This document shows positions 1 through 9,119 of a stretch of 26,208 bases of DNA, one piece after another. Source of the stretch: an uncultured Bacteroidota bacterium (lineage in GTDB: Bacteria > Bacteroidota > Bacteroidia > JADZBD01); NCBI GenBank assembly GCA_937924855.1, contig CALEYQ010000020.1:1-26208 (forward strand), read 5' to 3'. Made by a program: the position numbers and the translations under genes. Below the pieces are notes generated by a model, which searched no databases, was not told where the DNA came from, and saw only the letters and a list, made by a program, of their open reading frames with translations. The first letter of the stretch is position 1, and each line of letters starts with the position of its first letter.

Positions 1-198
1 CAACTGGTATCCCGATACACCCGCGAGGGTTCCGGCGGGGGCACGAATCTCGGCCGGAAATTCAGGAAAGGTTGCCAAATCGCTTCCCAGATAAGCGGCG
101 GTATCCGTAAACTGAGTTCCGGTAAGCTGCATTCCGTCGCCGGAATCACCTGAGAAACGCACCACTACACTTTCTAATTCTTTTGTTACTGCTGTCAT
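1..198 (-). CDS. korA: 2-oxoglutarate:ferredoxin oxidoreductase alpha subunit, N-terminal 66 residues (partial)
   Basis: Partial gene: it starts with ATG at 198 and runs off the left edge, giving 66 residues. The fragment carries FSGDSGDGMQLTG (residues 15-27) followed by FPEFPAEIRAPAGT, the start of the gamma domain that in Bacteroidota 2-oxoacid:acceptor oxidoreductase alpha subunits is fused ahead of the alpha domain. The family oxidises 2-oxoglutarate (or a related 2-oxoacid) with CoA to the acyl-CoA and CO2 and reduces ferredoxin; the beta subunit would be expected beyond the edge. The gene lies 107 bases downstream of the complex I operon on the same strand. A weak TACTTTTA box (226-233, minus strand) could give it its own promoter. 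Exact substrate is inferred from family resemblance, since the catalytic part is outside the window. Confidence 0.85.
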   Translation of the reverse strand, partial: MTAVTKELESVVVRFSGDSGDGMQLTGTQFTDTAAYLGSDLATFPEFPAEIRAPAGTLAGVSGYQL

Positions 199-305
199 AG
201 GGAATAGGTCATTTTTTTGCAGGTATAAAAGTAATCTTTTTTCACATACAGGAAGGCACAAATCGGGGGGCGAAAATCGGCTTGTAGTCGGCTGAAAAGG
301 CTTGT

Positions 306-725
306 TTATGGCTTTTTCCGGAGGTTCCAATACCAGGTTCCCGGGTCAGGTTCCTGGTTCCAGTAGGCAATCGAAACAATCTTTCCTTCCGGGGTTTTTA
401 AAGCCCGCTGATAAACGGCCAGCATGGGATGGAAAAGGATATTAGTAACACCTACATTGTAAAGTTTGGGACCCGGAGGAGGCTCAGGCTTCGGGGGTTC
501 GGCTTCGGGAGCCGGAGTGGTGCTGCCTTCAGGAGCCGGTTTGGGAGCCGGTTTTGGCGGGGCTTTGGGTGGCGGAGATTCAGCTACTACAACTTCGTGA
601 CCGTTAAACTCAAGCAGATTTTTAAGGAATTCGGCCCTGTCGGCGCTGACATTCTTTTCAATTACCGAACATTTAACGCCGTTAAGTTCTTCAACCACAT
701 GGGCTTCTTTGTTCAACCGGTTCAT
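306..725 (-). CDS. Conserved hypothetical protein with Pro-rich linker, last gene of the nuo operon
   Basis: This 139-residue protein has no recognised function. Its ATG overlaps the nuoN stop (ATGA, 722-725), so it is probably translationally coupled to complex I. Three parts are visible: a compact N-terminal segment (residues 10-49) alternating strand-like and helix-like stretches (NGVKCSVIEKNVSADRAEFL); a Pro/Ala/Lys/Glu linker (50-86); and a C-terminal segment (88-139) with YNVGVTNILFHPMLAVYQR and an aromatic-rich YWNQEPDPGTWYWN. There is no signal peptide or membrane segment, so it is probably cytoplasmic. I recall similar N- and C-terminal segments in Bacteroidota proteins near nuo genes, but could not search for them. 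A role as a complex I accessory or assembly factor is inferred from position only. Confidence 0.75.
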   Translation of the reverse strand: MNRLNKEAHVVEELNGVKCSVIEKNVSADRAEFLKNLLEFNGHEVVVAESPPPKAPPKPAPKPAPEGSTTPAPEAEPPKPEPPPGPKLYNVGVTNILFHPMLAVYQRALKTPEGKIVSIAYWNQEPDPGTWYWNLRKKP

Positions 726-2158
726 TGCAATCCAAACGTTAAGGAAGTGAAATAATCAAACAAGCCTCCGAAAAACCCGAGAAGAATAATGCCCAGGACG
801 GAACATGCAAGCACAATTTTTACCGGTAACCCTGAATTGAAATGTGGAATGGGGTCGTCGGAAGTATCAACGAACATGGCTTTAACTACCCGCAAATAAT
901 AATACAGACTTACAACCATGTTCATACAGGCAAAGATTACCAGATAAATCATTCCGGAGGAAGCACCTGAATTAAGCAAAAACAGTTTTCCGAAAAATCC
1001 GGCGGTCGGTGGAATTCCGGCCAATGAAAAAAGAGCAACCAACAATGCCAGGGCCAGCATGGGATTTGTTTTGTAGAGGCCCCTGTAATCGGAAAGGGTT
1101 TCCTTTCCCGTTTTGTCGGCAATTACGGAAACTACAGCGAAAGCCCCCAGGTTACTGAACAGGTAAATCAACATGAAATATAGCACTGCGGCATGCCCGA
1201 GCTGACTGGCGGAGGCCACGCCTACGAGTAAAAATCCAACCTGGGTAATGGAAGAAAAGGCCAGGAATCGTTTGAGATTTCCCTGCCGCATGGCAAACAG
1301 GTTTCCGATAACCATGGTAAGTGCGCCCATTAAGCCGGTAACCAGCGACCAGGTTTCGCTATAGAGGGGGAATACCCGGTATAGGACGGCCACAAAAACA
1401 AACAATGCGGCCCCTTTGGAAATTACCGAGAGAAATGCGGTAACCGGAACCGGAGCACCTTCATATACATCTGCCGTCCATAAATGAAAAGGAACGGCGG
1501 AAATTTTAAAGGCGAAGCCTGTAAACAGAAAAGAAAAACCGGCCAGGAGCAAAAAGGACGATCCTCGTGAAGCGGGGAAGGTTATGGCGGAATTTAATTC
1601 GGGAAAGTAAAGGGTTCCGGAACCTCCGTAAACCAGTGAAGCCCCAAAAAGAAGCAGCGCGGAGGAAAAGGCAGAATTCAAAATGAGTTTGACGCCGGCT
1701 TCACTTGACCGGGACTTATTGAAATCGAAAACTGCCAGAGCGGCAAGGGGTAGGGTGGCCAATTCAAGACCCAGGTAAAACATCAGCAGATGTCCGGCCG
1801 AAATCATAAAGAACATTCCCAGTAAAACCGAAAGTATAAGGAGGTAAAACTCCAGTTCATGGCGGCTGTTTTCAAGCCAGGTGCGTCCAAACAAAATGAT
1901 AAAAACGGAACCCAGTGAAAGGATGGATTTTTCCATTCCTGCAAGAGATCCGGTAATAAACATCCCACCGAAATACCCCCCTTCGGCAGGCAGGAAAATC
2001 CCGCAGAGGAAGGTTCCTAAAAGAACAGACACCGTGAACCATCCTGCCATTTTATCCCTTGCCCCTTCGTAGAAAATTTTATAAATCAAAAGCACAACAA
2101 GGCCCGCCGTGAGCAGCAATTCCATCCGTAAAAGCGAAACCAGTGTTATGAAATCCAT
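722..2158 (-). CDS. nuoN: NADH-quinone oxidoreductase (complex I) subunit N
   Basis: This 478-residue membrane protein is one of three antiporter-like proton-pumping subunits of complex I. It is almost wholly hydrophobic, with about 14 membrane spans, and has the proton_antipo_M pattern. The conserved glutamate of transmembrane helix 5 appears as E132 in YLGLELATLPLAALAVF. The KISAVPFHLWTADVYEGAP segment is a hallmark of NuoN, including the lysine and His-Leu-Trp. Length is normal for the family. It lies one base downstream of nuoM and overlaps the 139-residue gene by 4 bases. No inactivating change is visible. Confidence 0.96.
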   Translation of the reverse strand: MDFITLVSLLRMELLLTAGLVVLLIYKIFYEGARDKMAGWFTVSVLLGTFLCGIFLPAEGGYFGGMFITGSLAGMEKSILSLGSVFIILFGRTWLENSRHELEFYLLILSVLLGMFFMISAGHLLMFYLGLELATLPLAALAVFDFNKSRSSEAGVKLILNSAFSSALLLFGASLVYGGSGTLYFPELNSAITFPASRGSSFLLLAGFSFLFTGFAFKISAVPFHLWTADVYEGAPVPVTAFLSVISKGAALFVFVAVLYRVFPLYSETWSLVTGLMGALTMVIGNLFAMRQGNLKRFLAFSSITQVGFLLVGVASASQLGHAAVLYFMLIYLFSNLGAFAVVSVIADKTGKETLSDYRGLYKTNPMLALALLVALFSLAGIPPTAGFFGKLFLLNSGASSGMIYLVIFACMNMVVSLYYYLRVVKAMFVDTSDDPIPHFNSGLPVKIVLACSVLGIILLGFFGGLFDYFTSLTFGLQ

Positions 2159-2159
2159 A

Positions 2160-3656
2160 TTAGTGGGGCAAAATTATTAAAGGTTCGAAACTTCCGGGAA
2201 TGCTGGCCTGAATAAGATCAGACAACCACCAGGGGGCAGAGCCCATAACAACAATACAAAATACCAATACCGCACCGGCAGCCTTTTCATTCCAGGCGGC
2301 GTCAGTAAGGGTGGCATGTTCTTCCTTCAGCGGACCCATCAGCGTTACACCTGCGGCTCTCAGAATATAAACTGCTGTAACCACGATGGAGGCACAGGCA
2401 AGTACCGTAGCTGCCTTATAAAACAAGCCGGGCACCTGGAAGGATCCCACAAAAACGGTCATTTCGGCAACAAATCCGGAAAAGCCCGGCAGTCCAAGAG
2501 AAGTAAGACCCGCAATGAAAAACAAGGTTCCAATAAAAGGCATCACTTTCAACAGGCCTCCCATTTGCGATCCGATCCGGGTATGAGTTCTTTCGTATAC
2601 CATTCCAATCACGGCAAAGAAAAGGGCTGTCATAACACCGTGAGAAATCATTTGAAGAACCGCACCGGTTGCTGCTGTTTTGGTCATCATTCCTATTCCC
2701 AATAACACAAATCCACAATGGCTCACGGAAGAATAGGCATTCATCAGTTTGATGTCTTTTTGGAAAAGGGTAACCACCGCTCCGTATACAATTCCGGTAA
2801 TGGAAAGCAGAATAATATAGAAGGAATATTCCGCGGCGGCCTCAGGAAACAAATTTGCGGCCAGGCGTAAACATCCGTACCCTCCCAGTTTCATGGAAAT
2901 TCCCGCAAGAAACATAGAAGCGGCGGTGGGAGCCGAAGAATGCCCATCGGGTGCCCAGGTATGAAATGGAAACATGGCACTCAGAACGGCAAACCCGATA
3001 AACATAAGCGGAAAAAGGAAAGATTGAATTTCAAGAGGAATTCCCGCCTCAGCAATTTCAATCAGATTAAAGGTTGAACCATTGCCATAAACCCCGGTAT
3101 AATAATAAAGTCCGAATATGCCGGCCAGAACAAGGGAAGAGCCCCCCATCAGCATCAAGGCCAGTTTCATGGCACTGTATTCTTTTCGTCCGCTGCCCCA
3201 GATGGCAATCAAAAGGTATTTGGGAATTACCGCCAGTTCAAAGAAGAAGAACATGGTAAACAGATCGAGAGAAATAAAAAATCCGTAAGCCCCGGTTCCC
3301 AAAAAAACAAGGAGGAAAAAGAACTCGCGGGATAGTTTTTCCACATTCCAGGAAACAAGTACTCCTGCCAAAACCACAAAGGAGGTAAGCAGGATCATGG
3401 CTACGGAAATTCCATCTACCCCGGTGTGATAATGAATATTCCATTGTTCAAACCAAACCTGTTTTGTTTCAAAAAGAAAATCGGTGGAGTTTCCGGATTT
3501 TCTTTCGGTTCCATACATGAAAAGCAACAGCAGGGAAAACCCCAACTGGACCACAGATCCAATGAGGGCCACGGTTCTCGCACCTCCCTTATTTTTCACG
3601 AGCAATATACCTGCAAGAGTAATTACCGGAACCAATACGAGGAGGGTGAGATTCAT
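2160..3656 (-). CDS. nuoM: NADH-quinone oxidoreductase (complex I) subunit M
   Basis: This 498-residue antiporter-like subunit of the complex I membrane arm has about 14 predicted membrane helices. The key glutamate of helix 5 is E140 in FFFFELAVIPKYLLIAIWG, matching the NuoM/ND4 signature. AMFPFHTWAPDGHSSAPTAAS is the conserved loop that in this family joins the discontinuous helix and carries a functional lysine/histidine region. It starts at ATG 3656, four bases after the nuoL stop, and is separated from nuoN by one base, so it lies inside the operon. Length and motifs are intact. Confidence 0.96.
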   Translation of the reverse strand: MNLTLLVLVPVITLAGILLVKNKGGARTVALIGSVVQLGFSLLLLFMYGTERKSGNSTDFLFETKQVWFEQWNIHYHTGVDGISVAMILLTSFVVLAGVLVSWNVEKLSREFFFLLVFLGTGAYGFFISLDLFTMFFFFELAVIPKYLLIAIWGSGRKEYSAMKLALMLMGGSSLVLAGIFGLYYYTGVYGNGSTFNLIEIAEAGIPLEIQSFLFPLMFIGFAVLSAMFPFHTWAPDGHSSAPTAASMFLAGISMKLGGYGCLRLAANLFPEAAAEYSFYIILLSITGIVYGAVVTLFQKDIKLMNAYSSVSHCGFVLLGIGMMTKTAATGAVLQMISHGVMTALFFAVIGMVYERTHTRIGSQMGGLLKVMPFIGTLFFIAGLTSLGLPGFSGFVAEMTVFVGSFQVPGLFYKAATVLACASIVVTAVYILRAAGVTLMGPLKEEHATLTDAAWNEKAAGAVLVFCIVVMGSAPWWLSDLIQASIPGSFEPLIILPH

Positions 3657-3660
3657 GGCT

Positions 3661-5589
3661 TTACAGGATAAACATTAATATTAAAACAATCATCGACCCG
3701 GCAAAAAACCATAACAGATATCCGTGGATTTTACCGGATTGCCAAACCTTAATGCTGTCGGAAAAAACGCCCATAACAGTTCCCGTAAAATTCATCAGTC
3801 CGTCAACCACATTCCGGTCGAACCAATTGGCAACAGGCGAAACGGTTCCGATGATAAACTTCTTTGCTACCAGGGTATAAATTTCATCAATATAAAATTT
3901 GCGGTAAACGGTAGTAAAAAATCCACCGAGAGCCGTGGCAATTTTATCGGGCCAGGGGCCGGGCCGTAAATAAAAAACCGAGGCCAGGGCAATTCCGGTT
4001 AGTGAAACTCCAATGGCGATGGCAGAAAGGTCGGCATGGAAAGTTATTTCCAGGGGTTTTCCGTCGGAGGTAACAAAATTGTTAAAAGGGAAAAATCCGG
4101 AAACCAGGGTGGCAAACCCAAGCAGGATCATAGGAACCATCATGGTTAAAGGGGCTTCTTTTTTTCTGGGAAGTGGAGAAGGTTTATCGTGATAAGGTTT
4201 GTTATGCCAAAATATGAGGTAATAAAGACGGAACATGTAAAAGGCCGTTAAACCTGCCGTAAATAATCCGATGCCATAAACAACCGGATTTTTCATGAGT
4301 GCTGCTGTCAGAATTTCTTCCTTAGAAAAGAATCCTGAAAAGGGCGGAATTCCGCTGATGGACAAACAGGCCAGGAGAAATAACAAACCCGTAACGGGCA
4401 TTTTTTTCCTGAGCGCCCCCATATCGGAAACCTCGTTACTATGCACATAATGAATTACAGCTCCGGCACCCAGGAAAAGCAGGGCTTTGAACATGGCATG
4501 AGTAAACAAATGGAACATAGATCCCATGTACCCCAAACCGGCTTCTCCCATACCGGAAACTCCCAGACCGAACATCATATAGCCAATCTGCGACATGGTG
4601 GAATAAGCGAGGATACGTTTTATATCGGTTTGGGTACAGGCAATGATGGCTGCAAAAAGCGCAGAAAGTGCTCCTACCCAGGCCACCAGATCAAGAGCAA
4701 CCGGAACCTGGAAAAAAACCGGAAAGAGTCGGGCCACGAGAAAAACTCCGGCCACCACCATGGTAGCAGCATGGATAAGCGCCGAAACGGGAGTGGGTCC
4801 TTCCATGGCATCGGGAAGCCAGATATGCAGCGGGAACATGGCCGATTTTCCGGCACCGCCCATGAAAATTAAAACCAGGGACCAGGTGAGTAAGGAAATG
4901 CCGAGAAACCCTGCTCCTGTTGCGGTAAGGAATTCGGGAGATTCCGGATTGGTAAGTCGGGAAATAATAGCATCGAACTCAAATGATCCGCCTACATAAC
5001 CCATAATCAGAATACCCACCAAAAATCCGAAGTCGGCAAACCGGGTAACAATAAATGCCTTTTTTGAAGCGGCAACTGCCGAGGGTTTTGTAAAATAATA
5101 ACCGATAAGAAGGAAAGAAGAAACTCCTACCAGTTCCCAGAAAATATACATCTGGAACAGATTGGTTGAAACCACCAGGCCCAGCATGGAAAAGCTGAAC
5201 AGTGACAGGTAGCTGAAATATACCCCTCCCCTGCTCTCTCCGTGAAGGTATCCAATGGAGTATAGATGCACCATAAAAGAAACCAGGGTAACAACCACCA
5301 GCATCATTACCGAAATGGGATCCAAAACCATTCCCAGATGGATGGAAAGATTTTCGGTAAAACTTAACCAGGGCAGGTCAAAAACTTTCAGCGAGGGATA
5401 AACTCCGTTTGAATAATATCCAAAATATGACCCGGCTGTATAGATGGAAAGCAAGGCGCAAATTCCCATGGAGGTTGTCCCGATAATTCCGGCCAGCGTG
5501 GGAGAAATTTTCCGGGACCCCAATCCAGTTACCAGAAAGGTAAGCAGGGGCAAAATCAAAATCCAGATAATATAACTATACCCTTCCAT
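3661..5589 (-). CDS. nuoL: NADH-quinone oxidoreductase (complex I) subunit L
   Basis: This 642-residue distal proton-pumping subunit of complex I has the NuoL/ND5 N-terminal domain (residues about 65-120, including VLDPISVMML), then the antiporter domain with E152 in the MYIFWELVGVSSFLLIGYYF region. AMFPLHIWLPDAMEGPTPVSALIHAATMV is the diagnostic NuoL loop (residues about 250-280). The C-terminal part (about 560-642), with an amphipathic stretch and a last hydrophobic helix, fits the lateral helix HL and its anchor. Its ATG overlaps the nuoK stop by one base (TAATG), so translation is probably coupled. Length is normal. Confidence 0.97.
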   Translation of the reverse strand: MEGYSYIIWILILPLLTFLVTGLGSRKISPTLAGIIGTTSMGICALLSIYTAGSYFGYYSNGVYPSLKVFDLPWLSFTENLSIHLGMVLDPISVMMLVVVTLVSFMVHLYSIGYLHGESRGGVYFSYLSLFSFSMLGLVVSTNLFQMYIFWELVGVSSFLLIGYYFTKPSAVAASKKAFIVTRFADFGFLVGILIMGYVGGSFEFDAIISRLTNPESPEFLTATGAGFLGISLLTWSLVLIFMGGAGKSAMFPLHIWLPDAMEGPTPVSALIHAATMVVAGVFLVARLFPVFFQVPVALDLVAWVGALSALFAAIIACTQTDIKRILAYSTMSQIGYMMFGLGVSGMGEAGLGYMGSMFHLFTHAMFKALLFLGAGAVIHYVHSNEVSDMGALRKKMPVTGLLFLLACLSISGIPPFSGFFSKEEILTAALMKNPVVYGIGLFTAGLTAFYMFRLYYLIFWHNKPYHDKPSPLPRKKEAPLTMMVPMILLGFATLVSGFFPFNNFVTSDGKPLEITFHADLSAIAIGVSLTGIALASVFYLRPGPWPDKIATALGGFFTTVYRKFYIDEIYTLVAKKFIIGTVSPVANWFDRNVVDGLMNFTGTVMGVFSDSIKVWQSGKIHGYLLWFFAGSMIVLILMFIL

Positions 5590-5903
5590 TAAAATTTCAG
5601 CGAATCTATATCGTCGCTGTCGATTGTTTTAAACCTCCGGTAAATATTAATGATAATAGCAATGGCAACGGCCGCTTCGGCAGCAGCAATGGTAATAATA
5701 AAGATTGAAAAGAATAAGCCCTCGAGCTGACCCGGATACAGGTAGCGGTTAAAGGCAATAAAATTAATATTCACGGCATTCAACATAAGTTCAACCGCCA
5801 TTAGCATGGTGATCATGTTCCGGCGGGTAAAGAACCCGTATGCGCCTATAAAAAACAGGGCAAATGAAACAAAAAGAATATGTGTTACCGGAACCGAGAT
5901 CAT
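5589..5903 (-). CDS. nuoK: NADH-quinone oxidoreductase (complex I) subunit K
   Basis: This 104-residue protein has three membrane helices, typical of NuoK/ND4L. The two conserved buried glutamates of the proton path are visible as E38 in MAVELMLNAVNINF and E76 in TIAAAEAAVAIAI. The NAVN motif after the first glutamate is a family signature. The short charged C-terminus (RRFKTIDSDDIDSLKF) is normal. Its start overlaps the nuoJ stop by 4 bases (ATGA) and its stop overlaps the nuoL start by 1 base. Confidence 0.96.
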   Translation of the reverse strand: MISVPVTHILFVSFALFFIGAYGFFTRRNMITMLMAVELMLNAVNINFIAFNRYLYPGQLEGLFFSIFIITIAAAEAAVAIAIIINIYRRFKTIDSDDIDSLKF

Positions 5904-6412
5904 TCTTTTTTGGTTTTAAAGGCAATGGCAATAGCTCCTATCATGGCTGCCAGAAGTAAAATGCTTACTACTTCAAAGGGCAATACATATCCGTTCTTTC
6001 CAAAATTCAGCAGACCAAATCCAATTTCTTTCATGGTAATGGCCGAAAAAGAATTCTCATCGGCTTCAGGCGATGCAGCCAGCAACAAGGAAAACAACAA
6101 TACAAATCCGAAAAAGCTAAGAAGTCCGGCCATCATGGATCTCCCTAAACCCGGCAAGGGAAGTTTCAGTCCGGCCTGTTGGGTAAGGAACAGTGAAAAC
6201 AAAATCAACACAATTATTCCTCCTACATACACCACCACCTGCACTGCGGCGAGAAACTCATTGTCCATAAGGAAAAACAAAGCCGCCACATTAATAAGAG
6301 AAAACAAAAGATAAATGGCCGACCGGAAAAGTTGTCGGGTAGAAATGGTAAGAACCCCGAAAACCAGGATCATGGAGGAAACCAGATAAAAAATAAAGTT
6401 GGCTATCGTCAT
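5900..6412 (-). CDS. nuoJ: NADH-quinone oxidoreductase (complex I) subunit J
   Basis: This 170-residue membrane subunit of complex I has five predicted helices. The conserved third-helix region is visible as FLAAVQVVVYVGGIIVLILF (residues 53-72), the part of NuoJ/ND6 that undergoes pi-bulge rearrangement in solved structures. The sequence ends in a lysine-rich tail (KTKKE). It lies one base after nuoI and overlaps nuoK by 4 bases. NuoJ is the least conserved membrane subunit, but this helix and gene order make the call firm. Confidence 0.95.
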   Translation of the reverse strand: MTIANFIFYLVSSMILVFGVLTISTRQLFRSAIYLLFSLINVAALFFLMDNEFLAAVQVVVYVGGIIVLILFSLFLTQQAGLKLPLPGLGRSMMAGLLSFFGFVLLFSLLLAASPEADENSFSAITMKEIGFGLLNFGKNGYVLPFEVVSILLLAAMIGAIAIAFKTKKE

Positions 6413-6413
6413 T

Positions 6414-6896
6414 TTACTCTACTCCGGTTTCAATTTTGGATCCAGGCTTATTCAGAATTTTCGTCAGGGTTTTCCTGTCGTAGGAACTGTGCTCAAAATC
6501 TTTGGCCATTACAATGGCATCGGTAGGACAGGAAACGATGCACAGGTTGCAGAAGGTACACATCCCTAAATGATACACGAACTGATCGATGGCTTTTTTC
6601 TTTTTCCCCTCAGCATTAACTTCCCACTTTGAAATAATTTTAATGGTTCCGTTAGGACAGGCAATTTCACAGGCGGTACACCCGGTACAACGGTGCTCGT
6701 TGCTTTCGTTGTGAAGCATTACCACCTCGCCCCTGAAGCGGTCGCCCATGGGAACATTATCTCTGTTTTCCGGGTATTGCTGGGTAATAATTTCCTTGTG
6801 GTGGGTGAAATAATACCCGGTAAGTCTCATTCCTTTCAAAAGAGATTTTACTCCTTTGATGATGGAACCAAAATACATTGCCAGATACCGGATCAT
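6414..6896 (-). CDS. nuoI: NADH-quinone oxidoreductase (complex I) subunit I, 2[4Fe-4S]
   Basis: This 160-residue peripheral-arm subunit carries iron-sulfur clusters N6a and N6b, which pass electrons to NuoB. Two complete CxxCxxCxxxCP motifs are visible: C70, C73, C76, C80 in CTGCTACEIACP and C113, C116, C119, C123 in CTFCNLCIVSCP. The N-terminus has the usual amphipathic segment (residues 1-30) that docks on the membrane arm, and residues 52-58 (DRFRGEV) match the conserved RFRG element. In the 11-subunit enzyme this protein is thought to be the electron entry point, since NuoEFG are absent; that role is family knowledge, not proven here. Confidence 0.97.
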   Translation of the reverse strand: MIRYLAMYFGSIIKGVKSLLKGMRLTGYYFTHHKEIITQQYPENRDNVPMGDRFRGEVVMLHNESNEHRCTGCTACEIACPNGTIKIISKWEVNAEGKKKKAIDQFVYHLGMCTFCNLCIVSCPTDAIVMAKDFEHSSYDRKTLTKILNKPGSKIETGVE

Positions 6897-6905
6897 AGTT
6901 TCAAT

Positions 6906-7982
6906 TTAAAAATGCAATCCCAAAATTACAGCCAGTGCAACTAATATCAGGTTAACCAGTGAAATGGGCATTAAAAATTTCCACTCCAAGGTAAGAAGCT
7001 GGTCAATTCTAAGCCGCGGAAAAGTCCACCGGAACCACATAATAATAAACACAATCAAAAATGTTTTACCCATAAACCAAACCAGGGGCGGGATAAAATC
7101 CATCACTTTATTAAATCCTTCCAGATTTCCAATATGCAGGGGCATCCAGCCACCGAGGAAAAGGGTAGCGCCAATAGCAGCGAGGATAAACATGTTCAAA
7201 TATTCAGCCAGAAGGAACATGGCAAAACGCATTCCGGGGTATTCGGTGTGGAACCCGGCGGTTAATTCAGATTCGGCTTCCGCCATATCGAATGGAGCTC
7301 TGTTTAACTCAGCGGTTCCTGCGATCAAAAAAACCACAAAGGCAATCCAGACCGGAATGTGTCCTTTAAAAATCCACCATCCGTTCGCCTGAGATTGAAC
7401 AATTTCAGAAAACTGCATGCTTCCGGAAAGGGCCACAATAACGATGATGGATAGTCCGGCCGAAAGTTCATAGCTGACAATTTGGGCTCCGGATCGCATG
7501 GCTCCCAGCAAAGAGTATTTATTATTGGAAGACCATCCCGCCATTAAAATTCCAACCACACCAATGGAGGTAACGGCCGACACATAAAACACGCCGATAT
7601 TCATGTCGTAGAACTGGAGGGTTTCTGTAAAAGGAATGGGAGCCAGACTCAACATGGTAACAACCACCATTATTATCGGCGCCAGATTGAAAAGCATTTT
7701 ATCGGCAGCCTGTGGAACAAAGGTTTCCTTAAATAAAAGTTTCAGTGTATCGGCAACAATCTGAAGGGTTCCCCGGAATCCAACCCGGTTCGGACCCAGG
7801 CGAAGCTGCATAAAGGCAGCCACCTTTCTTTCCATGTAACCAAGTGTAAAAGCAATTAACACCAGAGAAAGGAGTAGTACCACCCCTGCAATTACCATTT
7901 CCCATAATGTAACACCCAGGGGACTGAAATGTCCGCTCAAAAATTCATGTATGCCCCGGGTTACCCCTGAAAAATCGTACAT
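6906..7982 (-). CDS. nuoH: NADH-quinone oxidoreductase (complex I) subunit H
   Basis: This 358-residue membrane subunit joins the peripheral and membrane arms and forms part of the quinone chamber. About eight membrane helices are visible. Family signatures include ERKVAAFMQLRLGPNRVG (first cytoplasmic loop), GWSSNNKYSLLGAMRSGAQ, and RAPFDMAEAESELTAGFHTEY, the acidic loop that in NuoH/ND1 couples quinone reduction to proton transfer. The next gene (nuoI) starts after 9 bases. In 14-subunit operons nuoEFG often lie between nuoD and nuoH; here only six bases separate the two. Confidence 0.97.
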   Translation of the reverse strand: MYDFSGVTRGIHEFLSGHFSPLGVTLWEMVIAGVVLLLSLVLIAFTLGYMERKVAAFMQLRLGPNRVGFRGTLQIVADTLKLLFKETFVPQAADKMLFNLAPIIMVVVTMLSLAPIPFTETLQFYDMNIGVFYVSAVTSIGVVGILMAGWSSNNKYSLLGAMRSGAQIVSYELSAGLSIIVIVALSGSMQFSEIVQSQANGWWIFKGHIPVWIAFVVFLIAGTAELNRAPFDMAEAESELTAGFHTEYPGMRFAMFLLAEYLNMFILAAIGATLFLGGWMPLHIGNLEGFNKVMDFIPPLVWFMGKTFLIVFIIMWFRWTFPRLRIDQLLTLEWKFLMPISLVNLILVALAVILGLHF

Positions 7983-7988
7983 ATAAAA

Positions 7989-9119
7989 TTACCGGTCCAC
8001 ATCCGGTATTACTAAGTCAAGTGTTGCCATGATTGCTACAAGGTCTCCGATTTTTCCGCCCTTAGACATGTGTTCCAGTGCGCTCACATGGCTGAAGTTC
8101 GGGGAGCGGAATTTAACCCGGTAAGGTTTCATGGTTCCGTCGGAAATCAAATAAACGCCCAATTCACCTCGGGCGGTTTCAACCCGTGTAAACCATTCTC
8201 CTTTGGGTGGCTTCAACACATTTTTTGTTTTGGCCTGAAAATCGCCCTCGGGAATATTGTCGATCAACTGTTCAATAATTTTTACCGACTCCTTCATTTC
8301 CTCCATGCGAACCTTGTAACGGGCAAAACAATCGCCTTCGGTTTCAATACATTCTTTGAATTCAAGTTTTTCGTAACCGTCGTACGGGTGAAGTTTTCGT
8401 ATATCACAGGAAACGCCGCTGGCACGGGCCACCGGTCCGCTGCAACCGTAAGAAATGGCATCCTCAGCTGAAATCACACCTACTCCTTTGGTTCTTTGCT
8501 CGAAAATAATGTTTCCGGTAACCAGATCGTCGTATTCCTTAATTCTCTTTTTGAATCGTCCGAGAAAAGCCACAACCTTTTTCTGGAAGTCGGGATGCAG
8601 GTCAACCATAACACCGCCAGGAACCACATAGTTCATGGTTAAGCGGGTTCCACAGGTATCTTCAAAAATTTCAAGTATTTCCTCCCGGTCGCGGAAGCCG
8701 ATAAAGAAGGGCGTAATGGCGCCGAGGTCGAGCCCCATGGCACCCCACCACAATTGATGTGAGGCCAGGCGGGTTAGTTCCGCCATAAGAATCCGGATTA
8801 CTTTGGCTCTTTCCGGAACTTCTACCTGAATTGCTTTCTCCACGGCCAGGGCACAGGCCTGGTTATTCATGTGGGAAGAAAGATAATCCATACGACTGGT
8901 GAGATAGGAAAACTGGCGATAGCTTCCCGCTTCTGACATTTTTTCAATCGAGCGGTGAATATATCCCAGATGAGGCTGAACGGCTTTAATGGTTTCACCT
9001 TCCAGCTTAATTTTCAAATGCAATACGCCGTGGGTGCTGGGATGCTGGGGTCCCACATTAACCACAAAGTCCTGTTCCGACTCCACCAACTTTTTATTTT
9101 CCGGCTCGAAAATGTTCAT
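7989..9119 (-). CDS. nuoD: NADH-quinone oxidoreductase (complex I) subunit D (separate from NuoC)
   Basis: This 376-residue 49-kDa-type subunit is related to NiFe-hydrogenase large subunits and forms the quinone site with NuoB. The GPQHPSTHGVLH motif near the N-terminus holds the conserved quinone-site histidine, and SRMDYLSSHMNN holds the partner tyrosine. The C-terminus ends in LDLVIPDVDR, the family-typical ending in which the terminal Arg is conserved. It overlaps nuoC by 4 bases. It is not fused to NuoC, whereas many gut Bacteroides have a fused nuoCD gene. Confidence 0.97.
   Translation of the reverse strand: MNIFEPENKKLVESEQDFVVNVGPQHPSTHGVLHLKIKLEGETIKAVQPHLGYIHRSIEKMSEAGSYRQFSYLTSRMDYLSSHMNNQACALAVEKAIQVEVPERAKVIRILMAELTRLASHQLWWGAMGLDLGAITPFFIGFRDREEILEIFEDTCGTRLTMNYVVPGGVMVDLHPDFQKKVVAFLGRFKKRIKEYDDLVTGNIIFEQRTKGVGVISAEDAISYGCSGPVARASGVSCDIRKLHPYDGYEKLEFKECIETEGDCFARYKVRMEEMKESVKIIEQLIDNIPEGDFQAKTKNVLKPPKGEWFTRVETARGELGVYLISDGTMKPYRVKFRSPNFSHVSALEHMSKGGKIGDLVAIMATLDLVIPDVDR

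Noticed and set aside
429..755. Plus-strand open frame of 108 residues, Arg/Gly-rich, opposite the Pro-rich gene
   Set aside because: Its Arg/Gly/Phe composition is the antisense image of the Pro/Ala/Lys linker; the minus-strand frame is coupled to nuoN and is the real gene.
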